NCBI RefSeq assembly: GCF_017948595.1
Contig: NZ_JAGFBV010000005.1
Coordinates: forward strand, 124,001 to 188,000
Direction of reading: 5' to 3'
Length of the DNA stretch: 64,000 bases
From: Flavobacterium geliluteum
GTDB taxonomy: Bacteria; Bacteroidota; Bacteroidia; Flavobacteriales; Flavobacteriaceae
In this document: positions 37,605 through 47,491 of the stretch, in pieces
Layout: each line of letters opens with the position of its first letter
Numbering within the stretch: the first letter of the stretch is position 1
Made by a program: the position numbers and the translations under genes
Notes under the pieces: generated by a model
What the model saw: only the letters and a program-made list of their open reading frames with translations
Told to the model about the DNA's origin: nothing
Databases searched by the model: none

Positions 37605-38498
37605 TTACAATGCTATTAAAGTCCAATTTTCGGGAAATTTTTTCTCGACAACTGCTTGTTTAAATCCTGCTGGATTTATTTCGGATTTATCTTCAAAATA
37701 AACGACAGCATAGAAGAATTTATATTCAGGATCTCCTTCATAACTGTCAGCATCTGTTTTGATTTGATCAAGATATGTGCCGATTCCTGCTCCTTTTCTA
37801 ATATATTTATATTCCACCGCAGAACTAATTTCAGGAATTAATATATCAGGATGATAGGTAGTGAATTTTTTTATAAATCTAGCTTTGCCTAAACTTCTCA
37901 TAGTTGGATAAACAATTTCTACAAACCATTTAATAGGTGTATATATGGAAGTTTCATTAGTTACTTTCGATTTTGTTTTTGCCAATATTGAATTAGTATT
38001 CTCTAAAATTTGTTTAAGCTTATTTACTTCAAGTTTTTCAAAATAGTCAGTATTAAATTCTTGGAATGAACGTAAAAATTCTCTAAATTCATCGTGAATT
38101 ATCATTGATGGCTCATCATCTGCATATAATGGTCCTCGACTTTCACATACTTTTTTTTCATCATTTATTATTGGTTGAAATTTGTCGATAAACATTTTAT
38201 AATAAAGTGAAACATTTTTCAATTCAAGAAAAAGGCAGATTTTATAAAATAGTGCTCGAGTTCCATAAAATAGCCAAGTTATTTTATCTTCTCTTTCATA
38301 ATTAAAATGTAATTGTCCATTTCCATCTTCATAATATTCTTCGTCATTTCCAGGATAGACATAAACTTCCCAAAATGTTACTTCTAACTTGTGTAATTGG
38401 GTGGATATCTCTTTAGATAAAACTTGTATTTCTTCTTTTCTGTCTGTCAATGTAGTTTGTTTTTTTAAAATGGTGCATAACTTATTTATACCAGCCAT
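37605..38498 (-). CDS. Cassette-like gene 6, PD-(D/E)XK nuclease-like C-terminal domain
   Basis: 297 residues. The N-terminal about 190 residues are helical with no match I can name. The C-terminal part reads HPDILIPEISSAVEYKYIRKG, then YLDQIKTDADSY, then FFYAVVYFED. This fits the PD-(D/E)XK nuclease core (Asp in PDIL, Glu-x-Lys in EYK) with the helix that follows. Stand-alone proteins of this layout are often restriction or other anti-phage components, but no partner methylase is nearby. It is the last unit; no site is visible on its right side. Confidence 0.68.
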   Translation of the reverse strand: MAGINKLCTILKKQTTLTDRKEEIQVLSKEISTQLHKLEVTFWEVYVYPGNDEEYYEDGNGQLHFNYEREDKITWLFYGTRALFYKICLFLELKNVSLYYKMFIDKFQPIINDEKKVCESRGPLYADDEPSMIIHDEFREFLRSFQEFNTDYFEKLEVNKLKQILENTNSILAKTKSKVTNETSIYTPIKWFVEIVYPTMRSLGKARFIKKFTTYHPDILIPEISSAVEYKYIRKGAGIGTYLDQIKTDADSYEGDPEYKFFYAVVYFEDKSEINPAGFKQAVVEKKFPENWTLIAL

Positions 38499-38748
38499 AA
38501 AATGGCTCCAATCTACCCTAATTAAGGTGTATATAGGAAGTTTTGTTCCGTTTTATAGTATGTTTCCGTTTTAATAATAAAGCATTATAAATGCCTCATT
38601 CATTATAAAACAAATATAACAATTCCAGCATCATCATCTCTGAGTGAAACCGTAATGAGAGATTATTTATTTTCAGACAAGTATACCATTAAATAAATGT
38701 TCGTGAGCAGGTATTTATACCTGTTTTGGTGGAGTGATGTGGTTTTGT

Positions 38749-39142
38749 CACAAAGTGTTTGAGTCTTTTCACCAAGTTTTTAGGTTACATTATGAAGTGT
38801 TTGGGTTGTTTACCTAAACGTTTAGGTGCAGCACCCAAAACTTTAGGTCGGGAACCTAAAACTTTGCCCTCGGCACCTAAAAACTTCATGACGGAACCTA
38901 AACGTTTAGGTCTACAACCTAAACTTTGGGGTTCGGAACCCCTCGGTTGGGGTTCTGAGGTGCTCGGTTGGGGTTCCGAACCCCAAATTTGACGTTCGGA
39001 ACGTCAAATTTGACCCCCAAGGACGTCAAATTTGACGTCTGCAACGCCATTTTTGACGTTCGGAACCCCATTGATGGGGCTCGACACCCCAAATTTGGGG
39101 TTCAGGACGCCATCGATGGAGCTTAGAACCCCAAACGAGCTG
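38749..39142. repeat. Array of about 18 palindromic units in exact 21-bp register
   Basis: Units begin at 38749 and recur every 21 bp without indels to 39127 (for example 38812, 38833, 38854, 38875, 38896, 38917, 38938, 38959, 38980, 39001, 39022, 39043, 39064, 39085, 39106). Perfect cores are ACCTAAACGTTTAGGT, GACGTCAAATTTGACGTC and ACCCCAAATTTGGGGT. Arm sequence changes along the array (CCTAAA, then CCCC, then ACGTC) but self-complementarity is kept, either inside units or across junctions such as GGGGTTCGGAACCCC. A 77-residue frame (38759-38992) crosses part of it, but later units carry stops, so the array is most likely non-coding. The rest of 38499-39432 shows only the terminator listed below. 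Confidence 0.9.
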
Positions 39143-39378
39143 TTTTTTGAGCCATTACTTTAGAAAAAAGCCTTTTGAGAATCAGATTTCAAAAGGGTTT
39201 TTAAGTTGGTTAGTACTCTTTATAGTGTTCTGAATGGATTGATTTTGTTCTACAATAGAATAAATTCTTGATGGAACATTTGGGTTATCCGAAAGAAAAT
39301 GCTCCCGCACTTAATATTGATACCATTCTAGAAAAAATCAAATGGTAATGAGTATGTATTGATGATGGTCGTTTCTTA

Positions 39379-39421
39379 AAACAAATGGCGTATGAAAATT
39401 TTCATACGCCATTTGTTTTTT
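39379..39421. terminator. Strong hairpin terminator downstream of the GH97 gene
   Basis: A perfect stem AAACAAATGGCGTATGAAAA / TTTTCATACGCCATTTGTTT is followed by T residues on the plus strand and, on the minus strand, also by T residues. It ends 12 bp before the GH97 stop codon. Confidence 0.85.
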
Positions 39422-39432
39422 GAGTAAAGAAT

Positions 39433-41619
<2,187 letters not shown>

Positions 41620-41726
41620 CTAGTTTTTTGCAAAGCTAATTTATTAAAGACTTTATTACAGCAATTTTGCGATTAAATATTGGCGAGACATTGTTTTTTC
41701 TGGCATTCAAACTCTTTAAAAGAAAA

Positions 41727-41925
41727 AAAACCACCCGATAAAGGTGGTTTTTAATGGTTGATAGTGTAGTTTAATTATATTATTTAGTTTGTTGTGAATT
41801 TGTAGTTCCCCAACTTTAAGCTTTTTCTTTTTTTATCGTTCGTTTTCTATATTTTTTTGGCAGTAATAATTTAAACTGTATTAAATTATCATACTGTCAA
41901 AACGAGTGCGCTAATAGAGTATCGT
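41727..41925 (-). ncRNA. Candidate structured small RNA (orphan promoter to terminator)
   Basis: A TATATTTG box on the minus strand (41938-41931) would start a transcript near 41925. That transcript runs about 200 nt to the terminator hairpin AAACCACC/GGTGGTTT with a T tract (41752-41727). No frame longer than a few codons lies between. Inside it, CAGTATGATAATTTAA pairs with TTTAAATTATTACTG to form a long hairpin. The rest of 41614-42183 holds only the terminator of the operon to the right. Confidence 0.4.
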
Positions 41926-42110
41926 ATTAGCAAATATATAAAAATATTATTCGCAATAAGCGTTCTCGAAAAAACATAAAGCTGTTTTTTTGTGAAATTT
42001 TATAAGGTGATTTACAGCAGGTTTTTAAAGGTCGTTTTTAGGTATTCGATTATTTTTAATTTTTTAAATGTTTCGTAATAACACAGAAAATCATTTAGGT
42101 TATTGGCATA

Positions 42111-42153
42111 AAAAAATCCTTTAATCTTTTCTGAGAAAAAGAAAAAAGGATTA
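42111..42153 (-). terminator. Terminator of the leftward 42.2-44.4 kb genes
   Basis: AATCCTTT and AAAGGATT pair around an inner TCTTTTC/GAAAAAG stem. In the leftward direction a run of seven T residues follows. Confidence 0.75.
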
Positions 42154-42183
42154 TATACGGAATGCTAGTTTATGAATATTCGC

Positions 42184-42840
42184 CTAGTTTTTCAGGTCTT
42201 TAATTACTTTAAAAGCAACATCTACCTGATCTTCTCCAACCAAAATAGTAAATTCGTTAGAAGTAGAAATTACCTCGTTGATGATGATTCCTTCCCACGC
42301 CAAACGCTGAAAAATAAAATAATAAATTCCGGGCACCACGATGTTTTCTTTGGGTAATTTTACCGTAATTGAAGCCAGATTGTCTAATTTTTGAATCAGT
42401 TTTTCGCGTACAAAATGTTTTTCAACCAAATGATTGACGCTGCTGCTCACCACGATATTGGTTTCGTTTACGCCACGGGACGAAGTGTAAAAAATATCAG
42501 ATAATGCATTAATATCAGAGATCAAATCGGCTTGTTTGTTTAAAACCGTTTCTGAAGCGGCAAAAGTGTAGTCGGTCAATTCAGAGCGAACGGTGATCTC
42601 GCCAATATTCTTAATAACCTTATTGATTTTATGATTTAATTTAAAGTCTAATTCTTCAGTAAGTCGTTTGAGCGACATTACAACAGCACCTTGTTTTACT
42701 TCTTTACCAAATTCACTTTCTAATTCGGTCATGATGTTTCTGGAAAGCGATGTCAGATTGATAATTCCAAGTGATAAAGCATTCAATAAAAAGGGCTTTG
42801 TTTTGATGTAATTTTCTACAATTGAAGAAACAGTTTTCAT
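42184..42840 (-). CDS. Conserved protein with ACT-like C-terminal region (aspartate-kinase-related regulatory domain)
   Basis: 218 residues from ATG 42840. The frame is open to 42927, but those 29 codons lie in AT-rich leader. The N-terminal half is helical with a winged-helix look (VENYIKTKPFLLNALSLGIINLTSLSRNIMTEL). The C-terminal third (SITVKLPKENIVVPGIYYFIFQRLAWEGIIINEVISTSNEFTILVGEDQVDVAFKVIKDL) has the beta-alpha-beta order and NEFTILV strand typical of ACT domains in aspartate kinase. There is no kinase catalytic domain. It may be a small-molecule-sensing regulator. Confidence 0.5.
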   Translation of the reverse strand: MKTVSSIVENYIKTKPFLLNALSLGIINLTSLSRNIMTELESEFGKEVKQGAVVMSLKRLTEELDFKLNHKINKVIKNIGEITVRSELTDYTFAASETVLNKQADLISDINALSDIFYTSSRGVNETNIVVSSSVNHLVEKHFVREKLIQKLDNLASITVKLPKENIVVPGIYYFIFQRLAWEGIIINEVISTSNEFTILVGEDQVDVAFKVIKDLKN

Positions 42841-42958
42841 AATTCTTTTTTTTTGGTTGTAATGTAATTGGTTTAATGTAGTTAATTGCGATGTTATAAA
42901 TCTGCGCAAATATAAATAAAAAAACAATTTGTTACAATTATAACAATAAAAATTTATG

Positions 42959-43318
42959 TTAAAAGTGATAAAAAGCGTCTGTAAGGTGTTCTATTGCAAA
43001 TGTTTCGTTGTTTTTATGTATCGAAATGATATCAAATCGTACTTCAAAATCCATTTCCCTATCGTTTATGTAGGCATTTATAGCTTTTACAAGTAGCTGA
43101 ATCTTTTTTGGTTTTACAAAATCTTGTGGGAGTCCGAAATCTAAACTAGATCGTGTTTTGACTTCAATGACAGCCAAAATAGTTTCTTTTTGGGCAATGA
43201 TATCTATTTCTGCTTTTTGGTACGTCCAGTTTCGATCCAGAATTTCATAACCATTTTGCTGTAAATAGGCTACGGCAAGATCTTCTCCTTTTTTTCCGAG
43301 TTCGTTGTGTTCTGCCAT
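42959..43318 (-). CDS. yraN: YraN/UPF0102 family protein
   Basis: 119 residues with a restriction-endonuclease-like core: GKKGEDLAVAYLQQNGYEILDRN, then KAEIDIIAQ, then LAVIEVKTRSS. This gives the Glu, Asp and Glu-x-Lys residues expected. The family is conserved across bacteria and suspected to act on Holliday junctions or other branched DNA, but the role is not settled. It is 33 bp downstream of the LD-carboxypeptidase gene and probably in the same transcript. Confidence 0.92.
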   Translation of the reverse strand: MAEHNELGKKGEDLAVAYLQQNGYEILDRNWTYQKAEIDIIAQKETILAVIEVKTRSSLDFGLPQDFVKPKKIQLLVKAINAYINDREMDFEVRFDIISIHKNNETFAIEHLTDAFYHF

Positions 43319-43351
43319 AACAATTAATATTTAGTATCGTTTTTGTTCGTG

Positions 43352-44356
43352 TTACGGCTGGAAAGAAAGCGTGCTTCCGGTGGTATTTACTTCCATATTA
43401 ACCGTGCTTCCCATAATAAGAGAGCGATTGTCCCTGATATGTCCTGCAGGGAAATTAAAAATAATCGGGATTTTGTAGGTTTTGGTGATGTCTTCAATGA
43501 TTTCTAATGCATTTTTGCCCCAGGGAATATCATTATCTTTCATGCCAGACATGGCTCCAATTACAATTCCTTTCAAGTTTTCGATACAGCCATTACGTTT
43601 CAAATTCATCATCATACGATCGATGTGATAGAGGTATTCATCGAGATCTTCGATAAATAAAATTTTGTCTTTGCAGTCAAAGGCAGATGGAGAACCTATT
43701 AAACTGTAAACAATTGATAAATTTCCGCCTACGATTTCGCCAGTGGCTGTCCCAAACCGATTCTTAGGATCGGGAGGAAGGGTATACGAAAGTGGCTCCC
43801 CGAACAAACTTGCTTTTAATGTTGCAATCGCTTCGGGAGTTGCACGCGGAATACTTATGGGCATCGTGCCATGTATCGATTTGTAACCCATTGTATTCAA
43901 ATGTTCGTGCAAAACGGTAACATCGCTAAAACCAACAATCCATTTTGGGTGTTGTTTAAACTGAGTGTAATCAATTAAATCTACCATTCTCACGGTCCCG
44001 TAACCACCGCGAACACACCAAATAGCTTTAATGTTCGGATTGTCCAGCTGTTGCTGAAAATCGGCTGCACGCTGCTCATCGGTTCCGGCTAATTGGTTAA
44101 TATCAAGCCCAATAGTACTGCCAATTTTAACTTCCAATCCCCAACTGTGAAGCAGATCAATGGCTGGTTTTAAGTTGTCGGTAATGTTTTTGCGTGCCGT
44201 AGACAGAAAAGCGACGGTGTCTCCTTTTTGTAGATAAGGAGGTGTGATCATCTTTTGCTGTGCGGAACAGTTTACTGAAAATAAAACAAAAAAGACAACG
44301 ACTAAAGAGGCAAAAGCGACTTGTTTGTTGAGTTTTATCAATAGAGTGGTATTCAT
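43352..44356 (-). CDS. LD-carboxypeptidase (S66), peptidoglycan recycling type
   Basis: Cleaves the terminal D-amino acid from murein tetrapeptide. The 334-residue product has an N-terminal signal or anchor segment (about 13-33, ending NCSAQQ). The nucleophile Ser lies in VGFSDVTVLHEHL, and the later Glu and His are in FIEDLDEYLYHID and NFPAGHIRDNRSLIMG. The presence of a signal suggests a periplasmic enzyme, unlike the cytoplasmic LdcA of E. coli. It heads the leftward group with yraN. Confidence 0.9.
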   Translation of the reverse strand: MNTTLLIKLNKQVAFASLVVVFFVLFSVNCSAQQKMITPPYLQKGDTVAFLSTARKNITDNLKPAIDLLHSWGLEVKIGSTIGLDINQLAGTDEQRAADFQQQLDNPNIKAIWCVRGGYGTVRMVDLIDYTQFKQHPKWIVGFSDVTVLHEHLNTMGYKSIHGTMPISIPRATPEAIATLKASLFGEPLSYTLPPDPKNRFGTATGEIVGGNLSIVYSLIGSPSAFDCKDKILFIEDLDEYLYHIDRMMMNLKRNGCIENLKGIVIGAMSGMKDNDIPWGKNALEIIEDITKTYKIPIIFNFPAGHIRDNRSLIMGSTVNMEVNTTGSTLSFQP

Positions 44357-44480
44357 GTTTAATCGAAATTATTTTAATTAAAAACAAATATAGAAATTTA
44401 AAGGCACAATTTATTTAGATTTTTCTTACAAATGTAAATTAATTCACTTAAATTGAACTTTTTTTAAATATTGAAAGTTT

Positions 44481-45578
44481 ATGTATTTTATTAAATATAG
44501 AATTAGTCTCCTTTTGTTGGTGCTTTTTTCTTCGGCGCAAGCCCAACCCAGGAAATACGCCATTCATACGGTTGCTTTTTACAATTTCGAAAATCTTTTT
44601 GATACCATAAACGATCCCACAACGCATGATGACGAGTGGACGCCCAAAGGCGCACAGCACTGGACAATTGAAAAATATGTCCAAAAACTGCAAAATCTGT
44701 CAAAAGTTTTATCCGAAATCGGAACACCGGAAAATCCTAATGCACCTACTTTTATAGGAGGTTCAGAAATAGAAAACAGGGGCGTTCTGGAAGATTTGAT
44801 AAAAGAACCCAAACTCCTCGATTATGATTACGGAATCATTCATTTTGATTCGCCGGACAAACGCGGAATCGATGTGGCGCTGCTGTTTCAGAAGAAATAT
44901 TTTAAACCTACTTCTTTTTCAAACATTCCTCTGTATGTGTATAAAACCGAAATGCTTGCGGAAGAAGAAAAATCAAACGAAGCAGAAGAGGCAGCCATAG
45001 AAACCGATAAAAAAAGCAATCGGGTTTTTACGCGTGACCAACTTTTGGTGTCTGGTTTTCTGGATGGAGAAGAAGTTCATATTATCATCAACCACTGGCC
45101 TTCACGCTCGGGAGGTGAGAAAGCGACCAGTAGATTTCGAGAAGCTGCCGGTCTTCTTAATCGAAAAATCATCGATTCTTTGCAACAAATAAACCCTCAG
45201 GCCAAAGTGATTACTATGGGAGACTTAAACGATGGTCCTTACAACAAGAGTGTAAAAGTAGCTTTGGGTGCAAAACCAAAAAAGGCTGAGGTGCCAGAAT
45301 TGGGTACTTTTAACCCGTTTGAAGAGATGGCAAAACGTGGTTTAGGCACCATTGCTTTCAGGGATTCTTGGGATATTTTCGACCAGATCATCGTGACAGC
45401 ATCACTTATAAAACCCGATTTTACATCGTTTAGGTTCTGGAAAGCCGGAATTTTCAATAAATCGTACCTCATTCAAGCTTCGGGTCAATTCAAAGGATAT
45501 CCTTTGCGGCATAGCCAGACCGAAGTTGGTTTTAGCGATCATTTTCCCGTTTACATTTATCTGATAAAACAAATGTAA
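44481..45578 (+). CDS. Secreted endonuclease/exonuclease/phosphatase family protein
   Basis: 365 residues with a signal peptide (about 1-21, ending SAQAQ). Catalytic landmarks of the EEP fold are FYNFENLFD, GGSEIENRG, INHWPSRSGG, TMGDLNDGP and FSDHFPVYI. They give the metal-binding Glu, the Asp/Asn pair and the C-terminal SDH. The substrate could be nucleic acid, phosphoinositide or another phosphodiester. It is a single-gene unit followed by a small palindromic repeat. Confidence 0.92.
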   Translation: MYFIKYRISLLLLVLFSSAQAQPRKYAIHTVAFYNFENLFDTINDPTTHDDEWTPKGAQHWTIEKYVQKLQNLSKVLSEIGTPENPNAPTFIGGSEIENRGVLEDLIKEPKLLDYDYGIIHFDSPDKRGIDVALLFQKKYFKPTSFSNIPLYVYKTEMLAEEEKSNEAEEAAIETDKKSNRVFTRDQLLVSGFLDGEEVHIIINHWPSRSGGEKATSRFREAAGLLNRKIIDSLQQINPQAKVITMGDLNDGPYNKSVKVALGAKPKKAEVPELGTFNPFEEMAKRGLGTIAFRDSWDIFDQIIVTASLIKPDFTSFRFWKAGIFNKSYLIQASGQFKGYPLRHSQTEVGFSDHFPVYIYLIKQM

Positions 45579-45582
45579 AACA

Positions 45583-45608
45583 TAGAGATGCACAGCAGTG
45601 CGTCTCTA
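45583..45608. repeat. REP-like palindrome
   Basis: TAGAGATGCAC and GTGCGTCTCTA pair with one G-T around AGCA. It resembles a dispersed palindrome that I associate with Flavobacterium intergenic regions. Confidence 0.7.
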
Positions 45609-45667
45609 CAAAAACTTTTTATTAACTTAGCCTCTCACAAACTTAGGAACTTAGTATCTTTAAAAAA

Positions 45668-46207
45668 ATGGCTATAGCACCACCTTTCAACCTAAATAAA
45701 TGGATTGACGAAAACCGTCATTTACTCAAGCCGCCAGTCGGAAACAAAAATCTTTATGTAGATTCCGGCGATTATATTGTCATGATTGTTGCGGGTCCAA
45801 ACGCTCGAAAAGACTATCATTACAACGAAACCGAGGAGCTTTTTTACCAACTTGAAGGCAGTATAAAAGTCATTATTCAGGAAGAAGGAGTGCGCAAAGA
45901 AATGGAGCTTCACGCCGGCGACATGTACTTGCATCCTGCAAAAGTGCCGCATTCTCCCGTACGTTCCGAAGGCTCGATTGGTCTGGTGATCGAACGAAAA
46001 CGTGCCGGAAAAGGATACACAGACGGCTTGCTTTGGCATTGCGACAACTGCAATCATAAATTGTACGAACTCTATTTTGAGTTGCACAATATCGAAAAAG
46101 ATTTTCTACCGCATTTCGAGCATTTCTACAATTCAGAAGCGTTAAGAACTTGTGATAATTGTGGGACTATTATGGAGTCTGACCCGAGATTTGTTGCCAA
46201 AAAGTAG
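45668..46207 (+). CDS. 3-hydroxyanthranilate 3,4-dioxygenase
   Basis: Opens the ring of 3-hydroxyanthranilate in the kynurenine branch of tryptophan breakdown, leading to quinolinate/NAD. The 179-residue cupin has Fe(II) ligands His51, Glu57 and His95. A C-terminal rubredoxin-like site is formed by CDNC (125-128) and CDNC (162-165), as in the bacterial enzymes. Other kynurenine genes are not adjacent. The ALDH downstream might be part of the same pathway, but its class points to lysine instead. Confidence 0.94.
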   Translation: MAIAPPFNLNKWIDENRHLLKPPVGNKNLYVDSGDYIVMIVAGPNARKDYHYNETEELFYQLEGSIKVIIQEEGVRKEMELHAGDMYLHPAKVPHSPVRSEGSIGLVIERKRAGKGYTDGLLWHCDNCNHKLYELYFELHNIEKDFLPHFEHFYNSEALRTCDNCGTIMESDPRFVAKK

Positions 46208-46214
46208 TTTAATT

Positions 46215-46306
46215 AGAAGCTAATCCCGCTATCATTCCAATCTTTTGTACCGAACCCCGGCACAAAAGGATTTTCCCTTCTATCGGGGCTAGGGCACTTT
46301 TTTTTC
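46215..46306. repeat. Flavobacterial-type intergenic palindrome
   Basis: It begins near AGCTAATCCCGCTATC, has the central hairpin CTTTTGTACCG / CGGCACAAAAG and ends ATCGGGGCTAGGGC before a T run. It lies between two convergent genes and may also terminate transcription. Confidence 0.65.
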
Positions 46307-46351
46307 AGAAGAAATATATCTTTTAATTAGTACAATCAGTTTTCAAGAATA

Positions 46352-47311
46352 CTACAATTCAAATTTTTTCCCTTGTTCAGGATAAATAAGTTGTACGCCC
46401 AGATCGTTTACTTGTTTAAGTTGCGCCTTAATTTTAATGATATTTGTAGTAGGTGGTTTCAAATGGGTAACGATAATTTTAAAGCCTTTCAAACTGTCTT
46501 TTCCAGTCAATTCCTCAAGGGCGTGCAATTCTTTCATCAAATAATTAGGAGTCAAATGTCCGAACAAAAACTTGTCCGGTTGCTCATTCGGAAACGAGAC
46601 TTCAATAAAAATACCTTTCAATTGTTTGTTTTGAATGAGTGGTGCAATCGCCGTCCAAAGTGTGCGCAAATGGTCACTTTTCTCCACAACATCAGGTCCC
46701 GTGTCGCCCAGATACAAAGCATAATTGTCTCCGTTTTTAATCAGAAAAGCGGTGCTTTCGTACGGATTTACATGACTCAGTGCAAATGCTTTTACAGTCA
46801 TAGTAGTATTTGTGATGGGCGTTTCTTCGGTTAGGGTTAAAGTCTGAAAATGGTATTTTTTCAACGGAAAACCAACTCCTGTATCTCCAAAATTGGCCCA
46901 GGTCTGATCATTAAAATAATGATTTTCCATCATTTCCATGCATTTATTTGTTGCATAAACTGTTTTGGAGGAATCTGCAGGCGAGTTGATAATCAAACCC
47001 GAAACATGATCCAGATGGGCATGCGAAATCAAATATCCTTTGATGTATTTTCGTAAAACTTCGCTTGTCGAAATTTTGAAAACCTTATTCTCAACCGCTT
47101 TTTCAATTCCTGCGTGCACCGTTCCTGCGTCCAAACAAATAAAATCTTTCGTATTGGAAGGGGCCAATAAATAGGCAGAAAGATTCTTTTCATCAATGCC
47201 GCCTTTTATGCCCAAAGGCACGACCTGAAAAGCTGATTTTGGCGCTTTTTGAGCTATGCACGAAAAAGAGAGAAAAAGAAAACCAATCAGAAAACGATTA
47301 AAAAGGGTCAT
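46352..47311 (-). CDS. Class II 3',5'-cyclic-nucleotide phosphodiesterase (MBL fold)
   Basis: 319 residues with a signal peptide (ending FSCIAQ). The metal motif SHAHLDHVSG (His97, His99, Asp101, His102) fits the PDEase class II signature HxHLDH. Later elements are SHVNPYESTAFLIK, LYLGDTG and VTHLKPP. It should hydrolyse cAMP or cGMP in the periplasm, or another cyclic diester. It is a stand-alone gene convergent with the dioxygenase gene. Confidence 0.88.
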   Translation of the reverse strand: MTLFNRFLIGFLFLSFSCIAQKAPKSAFQVVPLGIKGGIDEKNLSAYLLAPSNTKDFICLDAGTVHAGIEKAVENKVFKISTSEVLRKYIKGYLISHAHLDHVSGLIINSPADSSKTVYATNKCMEMMENHYFNDQTWANFGDTGVGFPLKKYHFQTLTLTEETPITNTTMTVKAFALSHVNPYESTAFLIKNGDNYALYLGDTGPDVVEKSDHLRTLWTAIAPLIQNKQLKGIFIEVSFPNEQPDKFLFGHLTPNYLMKELHALEELTGKDSLKGFKIIVTHLKPPTTNIIKIKAQLKQVNDLGVQLIYPEQGKKFEL

Positions 47312-47491
47312 AGAAGTATATTTATAAACGCAAATTTCATTAATTAAACCGAATAAATTGCCGATAATTCGTGAAAATACTATTAATTAACCCTAATTTT
47401 ACTTTGATTTTAACAAAGCGAATCGATTAAAATTCAACTGGAACTCTTATCTTTACGAAATAATATAACAATTTTAACTAAAAAAGTTACA

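Noticed and set aside
38759-38992. A 77-residue frame with repeated PKxLG-type heptads
   Set aside because: It follows only because the array period (21 bp) is a multiple of three. Later units of the same array contain stop codons in this frame, and there is no start-proximal signal, so I treat it as non-coding.
38749-39142. CRISPR array interpretation of the 21-bp units
   Set aside because: Units are contiguous with no unique spacers of 30 bp or so, and arm sequences vary, unlike a CRISPR repeat.
39258-39348. A short frame NKFLMEHLGYPKENAP and onward, ending IKW, that looks like the tail of a lost protein
   Set aside because: Only about 30 codons with a stop just upstream. It may be a gene remnant, but I cannot name the parent family, so I did not annotate it.
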